Of a DNA stretch of 64,000 nt, positions 15,794 through 27,155 are shown in pieces (the stretch's first letter is position 1; each line of letters begins with the position of its first letter). Below the pieces are notes generated by a model. That model searched no databases and had not been told where the DNA came from. It saw only the letters and a list, made by a program, of their open reading frames with translations. Both the position numbers and the translations under genes were made by a program. The DNA is from Leptospiraceae bacterium (GTDB taxonomy: Bacteria > Spirochaetota > Leptospiria > Leptospirales > Leptonemataceae), in assembly GCA_026005135.1 (NCBI GenBank), contig BPKM01000003.1:62001-126000 (forward strand), read 5' to 3'.

Positions 15794-16374
15794 ATGAGTA
15801 AAAAATTATTATTGATTAATGGGCATCCAGATAAAGAAAGTTTTAATTTTGCATTATTTAATGCATATAAAAAAGGTGCCTATAGAACCAATATTGATTT
15901 ACAGGAAATCAAAATTCGAGAATTGGAATTTAATCCCAATTTACAATATGGTTATTGAAAAAGAACAGAACTTGAACCAGACTTACTAATATCACAGCAA
16001 AAAATTTTATGGGCTGATCATATAGTATGGTTTTATCCAGTTTGGTGGGGTTCTGTCCCAGAAATTATGAAAGGTTTTATTGATCGTGTTTTTTTACTAG
16101 GTTTTGCTTTTAAGAAAAAAGAAAATTCTTTATGGTGGGATAAATATTTAACTGGAAAATCCGCTCATTTAATCTGTACGATGGATCAACCTTCTTGGTA
16201 TTATCACTTTCGATATGGTACATAAGTCATAATGCAATGAAAAAACTAACCCTACAATATGTTGGTATTAAAAAAGTTAGAATTACTTCAATTGGATCAA
16301 TTCGATTATCTTCAGAAAAATTCCGTCAAAAATGGCTAAAATTAATAGAAAAGATGGGAAGTAAATTATTATAA
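15794..16374 (+). pseudogene. NAD(P)H dehydrogenase (quinone)-like flavodoxin-fold gene, broken
   Basis: A good start (GGAGAG then ATG 15794) leads into LLLINGHPDKESFNFAL, followed by LEFNPNLQYGY and an in-frame TGA at 15956-15958. Family members usually continue with a basic residue and KRTELEPDL here, so CGA to TGA is the likely change. The frame goes on with KRTELEPDLL, WADHIVWFYPVWWGSVPEIMKGFIDRVFLLGFAF and DQPSWYYHFRYGT, then shifts near 16220 to NAMKKLTLQYVGIKKVRITSIGSIR and ends at 16374. One nonsense plus one frameshift indicates a dead gene of the NQO/MdaB/KefF type, which uses FMN or FAD to reduce quinones. Confidence 0.85.
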
Positions 16375-16443
16375 AAATTATGACTTTTTAATTGACTAAA
16401 CAATGAAATGTTTTTAATTAAATATAAATTTATACCACATCAC

Positions 16444-18326
<1,883 letters not shown>

Positions 18327-18330
18327 ATTA

Positions 18331-19077
18331 TTACAATATCCCATAAATAAAATATATAGGGAAGGTGATGATTTTAAACTCATCATCTTTCCAATATTTA
18401 TCTATTCTTTGTTTAAATTCATCTAAGGGATTAGAATGGTTTTTTTCTATAAATTTTTGGACACTTGACCAGGAACTTAAATATCCTAAAAAATATTCCT
18501 TATTCCACTTCAACGAAATATCAAATTGTTCTCGTCTTATATCAAAAGGAAAATTGATATTTTGATAACCATTTTCAACCAGTTTACGTTCCATCTCCCA
18601 ATAATTGCCTAATTTATTTTCGTATAAATCAAAAAATAATTCAAATATTTCTTTTTCTACATTTAATAATCCATAACACCATATTGCAATGATTGCAGGT
18701 TTTTTTGATACGCGAATTATTTCTTTAAAAAATATTTCATGATTAAACCAATGAAATGCTTGTGCAACAGTAATTAAATTGATGGATTTGTCTTTTAAAC
18801 TATTTTCTTCAACGGATTCTATCTTATAAATTATATTTTTCTTTTTTGGTGCATTTAAAATTTGATTTTTACTTATATCTGTTGCAAATACCAATTTAAA
18901 ACGTTTTGCAAGTTCTATTGCAACCTGTCCATTTCCTGTTGCACAATCCCAGGCTATATCATAAGGAATTTTATGTTCCTCCATTAAATTATATATTTTA
19001 TGATATAATTCTTCTGGATAATAAGGACGATATTTTGCATATAATTTAGATTGTTTGGAAAATAAATCTTTATACAT
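18331..19077 (-). CDS. Class I SAM-dependent methyltransferase (small-molecule type)
   Basis: The 248-residue protein starts with YAKYRPYYPEELYHKI, a motif of the trans-aconitate/CRG1-like and phthiotriol-like methyltransferase group. The SAM-binding motif is WDCATGNGQVAIELA at about 43-57, followed by ATDISKNQI (acidic loop) and LITVAQAFHWFNHEIFFKEIIRV, the AFHWF sequence being characteristic of this subgroup. The substrate is unknown; a carboxylic or lipid-like acceptor would be typical. It is a single-gene unit convergent with thiC. Confidence 0.82.
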   Translation of the reverse strand: MYKDLFSKQSKLYAKYRPYYPEELYHKIYNLMEEHKIPYDIAWDCATGNGQVAIELAKRFKLVFATDISKNQILNAPKKKNIIYKIESVEENSLKDKSINLITVAQAFHWFNHEIFFKEIIRVSKKPAIIAIWCYGLLNVEKEIFELFFDLYENKLGNYWEMERKLVENGYQNINFPFDIRREQFDISLKWNKEYFLGYLSSWSSVQKFIEKNHSNPLDEFKQRIDKYWKDDEFKIITFPIYFIYGIL

Positions 19078-19307
19078 AATAACCCAAATTAAATTTTTTT
19101 AATGATAGGAAAATAAAAAAACATAAATATTAGAAGATTATAATTTTTTATTATGCTTATTCCTTATTAATAAAAATATTATTTTTCAGCATTATTATTT
19201 TTAATAGAATTATTATATTTAACAATTATATATTTTTTAAGTTTTCATTTTTTAGAATATTGGACTTATAATATTTTTAATTTATATTTTGATGGATTTC
19301 TAATTAA

Positions 19308-19334
19308 TATAAAAAGAACCAGCAAAAGCTGGTT
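19308..19334 (-). terminator. Rho-independent terminator
   Basis: AACCAGC (19317-19323) pairs with GCTGGTT (19328-19334) across an AAAA loop; on the minus strand a T-rich run follows. It begins right at the stop codon of the 19335-20177 gene. The 19078-19307 stretch beyond it is AT-rich with nothing I can identify. Confidence 0.8.
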
Positions 19335-20177
19335 TTAATCTTTTATAAAAAAGAGTTTCGCATAATGATATATTAAACGATTCTTTTTAAATAATAAAAG
19401 ATAGGCAAGAAACCAGAAGGAAATTATTCCTATACTATAAGCTAAAATTAAATGATTAAAAATTTCATATAAATAAAATACCCATAAACCATTAAGTATA
19501 GCTAAAAATAATGTTATTCCAAATGTTCCACCTATACATGCAATAAATAATGTTATTGTAGAAGGTATTTCTTCCTTTTTGATTACAGGATCATATTTAT
19601 ATTGTTCTTTAATCCATTTAACAAAAGGAATAATGTATGCAGGACCAATAGGTATTGCCATTGCTACTAATGTTAAAAATACATTAGATAGGAAAAATTT
19701 AAAACCCATATGCATTCCTGGTTTCCAGGGAATCATATTATTTTTTGTGGGATCATATAAAAATCTTTGCCATCCAGTAGTATCCCAACCCATAACTAAA
19801 AAGGACCAGAATAATGTCCAGGCAACAATCCAGTTTACATGTGCGTAATAATATTTATTATTTTTTATAAATAAATATGTAATGTAATATCCTAATACCC
19901 CCTGTGTAATATTTGTAAAAGAAAATAATGTAACGAGCCATGCTGGTAAATCAGAATGTTGCCAAGCTACCTGCATTGTTTCCCAATGTGGAAATTGCCA
20001 TAATAAATATATCCCACTTGGATTAAATAATAGTGATAAAAAAAGTAAAAGATAAACAAAATATTTATTTATAAAGGGATTTCCCTTTTCTTCGCTTTCT
20101 TTTTTAATTTGTTTTGAAGCAGCTGATGCTAAAGTTGCACCAAATGCATAACTCCAAATTACATCTACTTGAACCAT
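19335..20177 (-). CDS. Multi-pass membrane protein of unknown function
   Basis: The 280-residue protein has about seven hydrophobic segments (for example YFVYLLLFLSLLF, LVTLFSFTNITQGVLGYYITYLF, WIVAWTLFWSFLVMGW, FLSNVFLTLVAMAIPIGPAYII, ITLFIACIGGTFGITLFLAIL, ILAYSIGIISFWFLAYLLLF). Its N-terminus (VDVIWSYAFGATLASAASKQI) and Trp-rich loops (WQFPHWETMQVAWQH, GWDTTGWQRFLYDP) look conserved, but I recognise no family. An AGGAG ribosome-binding site precedes ATG 20177 and a terminator follows the stop, so it is a monocistronic unit. Confidence 0.7.
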   Translation of the reverse strand: MVQVDVIWSYAFGATLASAASKQIKKESEEKGNPFINKYFVYLLLFLSLLFNPSGIYLLWQFPHWETMQVAWQHSDLPAWLVTLFSFTNITQGVLGYYITYLFIKNNKYYYAHVNWIVAWTLFWSFLVMGWDTTGWQRFLYDPTKNNMIPWKPGMHMGFKFFLSNVFLTLVAMAIPIGPAYIIPFVKWIKEQYKYDPVIKKEEIPSTITLFIACIGGTFGITLFLAILNGLWVFYLYEIFNHLILAYSIGIISFWFLAYLLLFKKNRLIYHYAKLFFIKD

Positions 20178-20278
20178 AGTTAACTCCTTTTTCGTTTTTT
20201 ATATATTATACCAGATTTGATTTTAATATCCCGTTAAATATAGATATAGATCTAAAAATGTCTATATTGTCGTTATAA

Positions 20279-21895
20279 TTATTTAAATGATTTTTTATAT
20301 TCTTTTGGAGTTTTACCAGTAATTTCTTTAAATACTCTATTAAATGTTCTAAGGTTTTCAAAACCACTTTCTAAGGAAATTTCTAATATATTTTTATTGG
20401 TATTTTGCATTAAATTTATTGCATGTTTTATTCGTAGTTCGTTGATATATTGATTTAGTTTTTTCCCTGTATAATGTTTAAATGCTTTACTGAAAAAATC
20501 TGGATGCAAATCAAATTTAGCTGCTAATCCTTCACGAGAAATTTCATATAAATAATTTTCGTTTAGATATAAGATGGCATCTTTTATCTTTTCTTTTGTT
20601 TTATCAGAAAAATAAACTTTATTTTTTGTATTATTATTTTTTATTTGATTATGAAATAAATGTATTTCTATTGTTTGTGATAATTTTTCAAAATTTACTT
20701 TTAGTTCTAAAGTTTTTTGTTTTAATTCTTTTTCTAAAAATTGATTTATTGTATTTAATTGTACATTCATTTCGAATACATGATAAAATAATAAAAAACC
20801 AGCTCCTAAAAAAATTGAAAGTGAAGTATAAGGAAAAATAGGAAATTCAAAAATATAATGAATGAAACGATAAATTTTAAACTGAAAAATAGAAATATAA
20901 AAAATACCATCATGACAGGCAGAAAGATTTAAAATTAACCCAAAAGGAATAAAATAATATGCAATTGGATTTTTTTTTCTAATTTCGTTGATGTGTAAAA
21001 AAAGATTATAGAATGCAAGAGATATTAAAATAAGGGCAATGGTTATTCCTATAGTAAATAGTTCAGAAAATTGATTTGTAAATAATATTAAAAATATACA
21101 AAAGGAATGAATTAATAATAATATAATTTCTATAATATTGTTTTTAATTTTATAGATAGAATGTAAAAATAATAAATGAAAAAAAACAAGAAGTGTCCAC
21201 GAAATACCGAGCAATTTAAATTGAAGAATAATATTATTTTCAAATAAAATTCCAGAATCAATAGGTAAGTTAATCCATACAACTATAAAACCTGGGATTA
21301 ATTGTAAAATAAAAAAAATAGCTTCTTTTCGAAAGATATTTTTTATTATAAATAATATATATAATAAAAATAAAACTATACCAGAACCAAATAATAAACC
21401 TGTATAAATAAAATTAAATTTCAGAAATAAGGAATTTTCTGGCTTTATTGTTGAAATATAAGGTATATGATTTATTCTACAATATAGATAACATTGAATT
21501 TCTATTAAAATTTCATTTTCTCCTTCGATAATTAGGTTTTGTGGTATAGTTATTATACTATTTTCTATTATAGAAATCTTTTTTATTTTTTTTGTATAAA
21601 TTAGATTTTTATTCCAGTATAATTTAAATTCATCAGATAAACGATTTAAGTATAGATATAAATTCTGTTTTTTCTTGGTATTGAGATAGATATTTTTTCT
21701 AAGGTATATAGTAGTAGAAAGAGTTTGATTTGCATTTTGTTTTATATCAAGTAATGGTAAAACTTTGGGAACAAAAGAATCTGGTAATGTGATATTCTGA
21801 AAATATTTAAAATTCTTATATAAGGAAAAATCCCAATTTTGTAGATAGATAAGATTCTCTTGATATATCAAAATATAAAATAATATAATTAGCAT
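20279..21895 (-). CDS. Membrane-anchored AraC-family transcription regulator (7TM-type sensor plus HTH)
   Basis: Residues about 20-160 form an extracytoplasmic beta-rich region (DFSLYKNFKYFQNITLPDSF through ENEILIEIQCYL), resembling the 7TMR-DISM extracellular domain. Seven or eight hydrophobic segments follow to about 370, then a coiled coil (LNTINQFLEKELKQKTLELK). The C-terminus is an AraC/XylS HTH pair: YEISREGLAAKFDLHPDFFSKAFKHYTGKKLNQYINELRIKHA and ILEISLESGFENLRTFNRVFKEITGKTPKEYKK. It should sense an envelope signal and bind DNA from the membrane. It lies 30 bp downstream of the START-domain gene on the same strand, so the two form an operon. Confidence 0.85.
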   Translation of the reverse strand: MLIILFYILIYQENLIYLQNWDFSLYKNFKYFQNITLPDSFVPKVLPLLDIKQNANQTLSTTIYLRKNIYLNTKKKQNLYLYLNRLSDEFKLYWNKNLIYTKKIKKISIIENSIITIPQNLIIEGENEILIEIQCYLYCRINHIPYISTIKPENSLFLKFNFIYTGLLFGSGIVLFLLYILFIIKNIFRKEAIFFILQLIPGFIVVWINLPIDSGILFENNIILQFKLLGISWTLLVFFHLLFLHSIYKIKNNIIEIILLLIHSFCIFLILFTNQFSELFTIGITIALILISLAFYNLFLHINEIRKKNPIAYYFIPFGLILNLSACHDGIFYISIFQFKIYRFIHYIFEFPIFPYTSLSIFLGAGFLLFYHVFEMNVQLNTINQFLEKELKQKTLELKVNFEKLSQTIEIHLFHNQIKNNNTKNKVYFSDKTKEKIKDAILYLNENYLYEISREGLAAKFDLHPDFFSKAFKHYTGKKLNQYINELRIKHAINLMQNTNKNILEISLESGFENLRTFNRVFKEITGKTPKEYKKSFK

Positions 21896-21925
21896 TTTAA
21901 TTATAATTTTATTGAGACAATTATA

Positions 21926-22537
21926 TTATAAATCTTTTTTTTCCATATATTTTTTTAAATTTTTTATTGTATTGTATGTTAAATAATAATTATAGGGATT
22001 TACTATCGTTTCTGGAATATTAGAACCTGGATTAATTTCGTAAATAAATTCAATATATGTTTGATTATAATTGATTTCTTTTAAATTTAGAGTTATTTTA
22101 CCTTCTTGAACTCGATAAAAATTTTTATTTAAAGCTTCACCTTTTAAGACATTCATAATGATAGATATAAATACCTGATTATTTTGAATTCCTATATTAA
22201 ATTTTGTATCTGATAAAATTTCTCTATTTTGAACAGGCCAAGGTGTATCAATTTGATAATAAATATAAAAATGATTTGTAGAAAATGTTTTTGGCTTAGT
22301 AGATTTAAGGCAATTATAAACCCATTGACAGTGATTATTTATTTTTAATAAAAAAAGAGATAAATCTAAAATATTTTTATTAATAATGCTAGTAGCTTTA
22401 TAAGCTTTTAGATTATTTATTAGAGGTTTAGAATAAATTTTGATGTTACTATCATCTTTTTCTAATGTCCAATTAATAAGAAAAAATAATAAGAAAATTA
22501 ACATAATTATTTTAAAAGTGATTGTTTTTAAAACCAT
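21926..22537 (-). CDS. Exported START-domain-like lipid-binding protein
   Basis: The 203-residue protein begins with a hydrophobic leader (FKIIMLIFLLFFLINWTL). The rest matches the START (StAR-related lipid transfer) pattern: CQWVYNCLKSTKP, a beta-rich core with YYQIDTPWPVQNREIL (PWPxxxRE is a good START marker) and a long C-terminal helix after IPETIVNPYNYYLTYNTIKNL. START proteins bind hydrophobic ligands in a helix-grip cavity. With its export signal and a membrane AraC regulator downstream in the same operon, it may supply or sense an envelope lipid. That link is inference. Confidence 0.72.
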   Translation of the reverse strand: MVLKTITFKIIMLIFLLFFLINWTLEKDDSNIKIYSKPLINNLKAYKATSIINKNILDLSLFLLKINNHCQWVYNCLKSTKPKTFSTNHFYIYYQIDTPWPVQNREILSDTKFNIGIQNNQVFISIIMNVLKGEALNKNFYRVQEGKITLNLKEINYNQTYIEFIYEINPGSNIPETIVNPYNYYLTYNTIKNLKKYMEKKDL

Positions 22538-22600
22538 TTTTTAGCTCCTTTAATTTTTTATAAATTTTATATTAAAATAAACTAATTGTCTTGCTAAAAA

Positions 22601-22612
22601 TAGAACGTTCTA
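22601..22612. promoter_or_regulatory. 12-bp perfect palindrome in a divergent promoter region
   Basis: TAGAACGTTCTA lies in the 141-bp gap between the START/AraC operon (minus) and the adenylate cyclase gene (plus). In this AT-rich context it is a candidate operator. A TTGACT sequence downstream at 22641-22646 could be a -35 element for the cyclase gene. No regulator is identified. Confidence 0.35.
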
Positions 22613-22678
22613 AAATTGACTAATAGTAAAATTAAATCGATTGACTCTCATAAAACATAAAAAAACTTTATTATTGTT

Positions 22679-24100
22679 ATGAAAAAAAATATTACAAATC
22701 AAGAATTATACCAGCAAGTACAACAGAAAATAAAATCCATATTAAGATTTACAGAAGAATTACAAAATAAAATAGAAGAACGATATAAAGTTTCAGAGAA
22801 TTTAGTTCTTTCTGAAATTCAAATATATATGTTAAAAAGCGAAAGATTTAGAGTAATTATTATAATGGCTCTTCTTGCTATTGCTATATTTCATTTTTTA
22901 ATTTTGAAGTTTTTTACTCCAGAAAAGATTATAGATTTTTTAGGAGGAGAAAAGCTCATTTATACCTATTTAGGAATATTAATTTTTTATTTTTTTTATG
23001 AAGGAATAATATTAATTCGTATTAATTCATTAATAAAAAAACGAATTAGAATACCAAATTTATTACGATATATAAATGCCTTTGTAGAAATATCTGCACC
23101 AACATTGTTTTTATATATTCTTGCTATGAACTTAAATTCTCCAGAAGGATTGATCTTTCCTCCTTATTTATTTTATTTTTTAGTTATTATATTAACCATT
23201 TTACGCTTAGATATATATTTAAGTATATTTACTGGTACAGTTGCATTTATTGAATATTTATTATTATCTATTTATTTTATTAATTTATTCGAAATAAAGT
23301 CTTCTATACCGGTTTATTTTTTTTCTATAGAGTTTTATATAACTCATGGAGGAGTGTTTTTTATAAGTGGTATATTGTGTGGATTAATTAGTAAAAGTTT
23401 AAAAGATAATATTAGACGTGCTGCTCAAATTATGGAAGATAGAAATGAAGTATTAGAAATTTTTGGTCAATATGTATCACCAGAAGTTATGAATAAATTA
23501 CTAAATCAGAAATTTTTAGATTTATCAGAAAAGAAAAAGGTTACTGTTATGTTTTTAGATATTCGAAATTTTACTAAATTTAGCGAATCTCGTGATCCAG
23601 TGGAAGTAATTCATTTTTTAAATTTACTTTTTGAATATATGATTGATATTATTAATAAATACAATGGTATTGTTAATAAATTTCTTGGTGATGGTTTTAT
23701 GGCAATTTTTGGTGCTCCAATAGAAACAGAAGATGATGCTTTAAATGCATATAAAGCTTCTATAGAAATTATTCAGACCTTAGAAGAGTTAAAAAAACAG
23801 CATAAAATTAAAGAAGTACAGGATTGGGAATTAAAAATTGGTATAGGAATTCATACTGGAGAGGCAATAACAGGTAATGTAGGTTCAAAAATAAGAAAAG
23901 AATATACAGTAATTGGAGATACAGTAAATACAGCATCAAGAATAGAACAGTTAAATAAAAAATTTGATAGCCAATTACTTCTTTCTAAAGAGACATTTGA
24001 TGAAGTACTAAAATATGAATCTACTATAGACTATAAAGATATAAAAAAAGTAATAGTTAAAGGTAAATCTAAACCTATTACAATCTATAGAATTGTATAA
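22679..24100 (+). CDS. Membrane-bound class III adenylate cyclase
   Basis: The 473-residue protein has an N-terminal coiled coil (to about 55), five or six membrane segments between 58 and 240, a short linker (EVLEIFGQYVSPEVMNKLL, the usual region before the catalytic domain) and a class III cyclase domain. The metal-binding Asp residues sit in FLDIRNFTKFSE and FLGDGFMAIFG; the substrate-specifying Lys is in NKFLGD; the transition-state residues are in YTVIGDTVNTASRIE (Asn and Arg). The Lys/Thr pair fits ATP rather than GTP in bacterial enzymes. Product cAMP is therefore expected. The gene is divergent from the START/AraC operon. Confidence 0.9.
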   Translation: MKKNITNQELYQQVQQKIKSILRFTEELQNKIEERYKVSENLVLSEIQIYMLKSERFRVIIIMALLAIAIFHFLILKFFTPEKIIDFLGGEKLIYTYLGILIFYFFYEGIILIRINSLIKKRIRIPNLLRYINAFVEISAPTLFLYILAMNLNSPEGLIFPPYLFYFLVIILTILRLDIYLSIFTGTVAFIEYLLLSIYFINLFEIKSSIPVYFFSIEFYITHGGVFFISGILCGLISKSLKDNIRRAAQIMEDRNEVLEIFGQYVSPEVMNKLLNQKFLDLSEKKKVTVMFLDIRNFTKFSESRDPVEVIHFLNLLFEYMIDIINKYNGIVNKFLGDGFMAIFGAPIETEDDALNAYKASIEIIQTLEELKKQHKIKEVQDWELKIGIGIHTGEAITGNVGSKIRKEYTVIGDTVNTASRIEQLNKKFDSQLLLSKETFDEVLKYESTIDYKDIKKVIVKGKSKPITIYRIV

Positions 24101-24150
24101 AAAAATTAAAAATCGCTTGAAATAAAAATTCTATTTTAAAAAACAGAACT

Positions 24151-25365
24151 ATGGAAATAAAAAATTTTGGTATTATTACATCTGGTGGTGATTGTGGTGG
24201 TTTAAATGCAGTTATTAAAGGAGTTGCGTTAACAGCGTTAAAACATAATATAAAAACATATGTTATTCCAAATGGTTATGCAGGTTTATATAATTTAATA
24301 GATTTTGATAAACTTGTAGAACTGAATTATGATAGATTAGAACAAATTGATGTATTTCTTGCTGGTAGCGAAGCTGGTAATTCCAGAGTAAAAATAGCTA
24401 AAATTAAAGATGAAAATAAATACGAAAGAATAAAAGAAGGTTTAAAAAAGTTTAATATTGATGTATTATTAATTGCTGGTGGAGATGATACGGGAAGTGT
24501 TGTAGCAGATTTATCAGAAAAAGGAATACCATGTATTCATATTCCTAAAACAATGGATTTAGATTTAATGACATATAGTGTAGGTGGGGATAGTACCATT
24601 AATCGCATCGCGGAATTTGCAAGAGATTTAAGAACAACAGGAAGAACTCATAATAGAATTATTGTAATGGAAGTTTTTGGAAGATATGCTGGACATACTG
24701 CATTTCGCGGTGGTGTTGCCTGTGGAGCTGATGCTATTTTAATTCCAGAAATACCTGTTGATTTTGATTATTTATATGAATTTGTAAAAAAGAGATTTAT
24801 AGAAAGAATTGAAAAATCCGATGTAAAAGCTGGTACTGTAATGATAATTGTTGCAGAAGGATTAAAAGATGCTTCTGGTAAAGAATTAGTTGATGAAAGT
24901 GCTCCACCAGATGCATTTGGACATAAAAAATTAATGGGAGCTGGAAAATATGTTGTAAAACAAATCGAAGATAGAATTAAAAATGATCCAGAAATAAAAG
25001 AATTTATGAAAAGAACGGGACAATATGTAGAAGGAGTCTATGAAATTCCAGAAGTAAGAGAAGTAAGACCTGGACATTTAGTACGATGTGGATTTACTAC
25101 TCCCATTGATGCTAATTTTGGATTAGAAGTTGGATCATCTGCTGTATATTTAGCATTAAATAATATTTTTGGAGTTACAGTTGCATGGTATATTGATGGA
25201 AAAATCCAATATATGGATATAAAAGAAGCAATTCAACAAAGATTAGTCTCAGAAGAATCAGTATTAATCTATGAGCATATGGGAATTTGTTTTGGTAGGA
25301 AACCAAAAGATAAATTAGAAGTATCATTCGAAAAAATAACAGGAAAACCAGTACGTCATTACTAA
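24151..25365 (+). CDS. 6-phosphofructokinase, probably pyrophosphate-dependent
   Basis: The enzyme phosphorylates fructose 6-phosphate at C1. The N-terminal GIITSGGDCGGLNAVIKG is the family start. GGDDTG at about residue 110 has Asp where ATP-specific enzymes have Gly, and PKTMDLDL has Lys where ATP-specific enzymes have Gly; both residues mark PPi-dependent PFK. The catalytic Asp in TMDLD is kept. MEVFGRYAGHTA binds the sugar phosphate. The 404-residue length fits the clade of PPi- or mixed-type PFKs. A PPi enzyme would make glycolysis reversible at this step. It has its own terminator-like hairpin downstream. Confidence 0.87.
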   Translation: MEIKNFGIITSGGDCGGLNAVIKGVALTALKHNIKTYVIPNGYAGLYNLIDFDKLVELNYDRLEQIDVFLAGSEAGNSRVKIAKIKDENKYERIKEGLKKFNIDVLLIAGGDDTGSVVADLSEKGIPCIHIPKTMDLDLMTYSVGGDSTINRIAEFARDLRTTGRTHNRIIVMEVFGRYAGHTAFRGGVACGADAILIPEIPVDFDYLYEFVKKRFIERIEKSDVKAGTVMIIVAEGLKDASGKELVDESAPPDAFGHKKLMGAGKYVVKQIEDRIKNDPEIKEFMKRTGQYVEGVYEIPEVREVRPGHLVRCGFTTPIDANFGLEVGSSAVYLALNNIFGVTVAWYIDGKIQYMDIKEAIQQRLVSEESVLIYEHMGICFGRKPKDKLEVSFEKITGKPVRHY

Positions 25366-25367
25366 TT

Positions 25368-25391
25368 CCAAAAGGGGTTATCCCTTTTTGG
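25368..25391 (+). terminator. Terminator-like hairpin after phosphofructokinase
   Basis: CCAAAAGGGG (25368-25377) pairs with the CCCTTTTTGG (25382-25391) arm, allowing one mismatch, and is followed by the T-rich CTTCTATTT. The rest of the gap to guaB (to 25557) is AT-rich with no other feature. Confidence 0.6.
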
Positions 25392-25557
25392 CTTCTATTT
25401 ATTATTCTATAAAAAATAGGTTGTTTCTTTACTATTTTTCATTTTCTTTATATTAATGATAAAAAAATTGGACATCAATACAACTTTAATAAAATTCAAA
25501 AAAAATATTGCAATTATAAGAATTTTTAATTTATAATTTTTTCAGGAGGTTCCCAAT

Positions 25558-27132
25558 ATGACAATACAATTACAGGAAAATCAAGATATAAATATCAATA
25601 CTAATATAGAAGCAGAAGAAGAAATTTTAGATGGTTATTCTGCTGAAGAATTATTTTCCACCTATGAAGGTTTAACTTATAAAGATTTTTTAGTATTACC
25701 AGGATATATAGATTTTAGTCCTAATGATGTTAATTTAGAAACATATTTAACAAGAAATATTAAAATTCAAAGACCATTAATTTCATCACCAATGGATACT
25801 GTAACAGAAGATCAAATGGCAATAGCTTTAGCATTACTTGGTGGTATAGGTATAATTCATTATAATAATACACCAGAAGAACAGGCAGAAATGGTTAGAA
25901 AAGTAAAACGATTTAAAAATGGATTTATTGTTGATCCTATTGTATTATCTCCAGATCATACGATTGCTGATGTTTATGAAATAAAAGAGAAGTATGGTTT
26001 TTCTGGTATTCCCATAACAGAAGATGGTACAAGAAATGGAAAATTAATTGGTATCGTTACTAATAGAGATATTGATTTAGAAAAAGATCTTTCTATTAAG
26101 TTAAAAGATGTAATGACAACAGATTTAATTACTGCACCTGAAGGATTATCCTTAACAGAAGCAAATGAAATTTTAAAAAAATCAAAAAAAGGAAAATTGC
26201 CAATTGTTAATAGTAAAGGGCAACTTGTGGCATTAATCTGTCGAAGTGATATTAAAAAACATAGAGAATATCCTTATGCTTCCAAAGATGCAAATAAACG
26301 TTTGATGGTTGGAGCGGCAATTTCTACCAGACCAGAATCAAAGGATAGACTTGCTTTGCTTGTAGAAGCAGGTGTTGATGTTGTGGTTATAGATTCAGCT
26401 CAGGGAAATTCTATTTATCAAATTGAAATGATCAAATATATCAAAAAACATTATCCAGAAATTGATGTTATAGCTGGTAATGTAGTTACACAAGAGCAAT
26501 GTTATAATTTAATTAAAGCAGGTGCTGATGCATTAAGAATAGGAATGGGACCAGGTTCTATTTGTATTACACAAGATACAATGGCAGTTGGTAGAGCACA
26601 GGCAACAGCTGTATATAAAACAGCAAAATTTGCAAGAAAATACGGAATACCCGTAATAGCAGATGGAGGTATATCCAATATAGGAGATATTGCTATTGCT
26701 TTAGCAATTGGGGCATCAACTACAATGATGGGATCTTTATTTGCTGGTACACACGAAGCACCAGGAGAATATTTTTACGAAAATGGTGTACGATTAAAGC
26801 GATATAGAGGTATGGCTTCTTTAGAAGCTATGAAGGCCGGTGGAGCAAAACGATATTTCTCTGATGATCAAGAAATTAAAGTTGCTCAGGGGGTATCTGG
26901 AGCAGTTGTTGATAAAGGTTCTATGTTTCAATTTGTTCCTTATCTTATTCAGGGATTAAAACAAAGTTTTCAAGATATGGGTGTAAGATCTATACCAGAA
27001 TTACATGAAAAAATGTATTCTGGTAAACTACGTTTTGAGCGTAGAACATTAAGTGCACAGGCACAGGGAACAGTACATGGATTATATAGTTTTACTTATC
27101 CAGTATTTGGTGCTTCTGATCCAAAAAAATAA
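25558..27132 (+). CDS. guaB: Inosine-5'-monophosphate dehydrogenase
   Basis: GuaB oxidises IMP to XMP with NAD+, the committing step to guanine nucleotides. An excellent AGGAGGT site precedes ATG 25558. The 524-residue protein carries the barrel start [18 protein letters not shown], two CBS domains in about residues 125-245 (including [13 protein letters not shown] and [21 protein letters not shown]), VIDSAQGNS, and the catalytic loop [11 protein letters not shown] with active-site Cys near 336. [16 protein letters not shown] and the mobile flap follow. It is full length and appears functional. The IscU/pentapeptide fusion gene follows 23 bp downstream and may be cotranscribed. Confidence 0.97.
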   Translation: MTIQLQENQDININTNIEAEEEILDGYSAEELFSTYEGLTYKDFLVLPGYIDFSPNDVNLETYLTRNIKIQRPLISSPMDTVTEDQMAIALALLGGIGIIHYNNTPEEQAEMVRKVKRFKNGFIVDPIVLSPDHTIADVYEIKEKYGFSGIPITEDGTRNGKLIGIVTNRDIDLEKDLSIKLKDVMTTDLITAPEGLSLTEANEILKKSKKGKLPIVNSKGQLVALICRSDIKKHREYPYASKDANKRLMVGAAISTRPESKDRLALLVEAGVDVVVIDSAQGNSIYQIEMIKYIKKHYPEIDVIAGNVVTQEQCYNLIKAGADALRIGMGPGSICITQDTMAVGRAQATAVYKTAKFARKYGIPVIADGGISNIGDIAIALAIGASTTMMGSLFAGTHEAPGEYFYENGVRLKRYRGMASLEAMKAGGAKRYFSDDQEIKVAQGVSGAVVDKGSMFQFVPYLIQGLKQSFQDMGVRSIPELHEKMYSGKLRFERRTLSAQAQGTVHGLYSFTYPVFGASDPKK

Positions 27133-27155
27133 TTTTAATATCTAAGGATAGAAAA

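Noticed and set aside
15956-15958. TGA as recoded Trp or selenocysteine in the quinone-reductase-like gene
   Set aside because: Other genes in the window use TGA as a normal stop (for example cobT), and the same gene has a second lesion near 16220. A decayed gene explains both.
20200-20278. Terminator or operator from the ATATAGA...TCTATAT repeat
   Set aside because: The arms are short and low-complexity in an AT-rich gap, so the match is not convincing.
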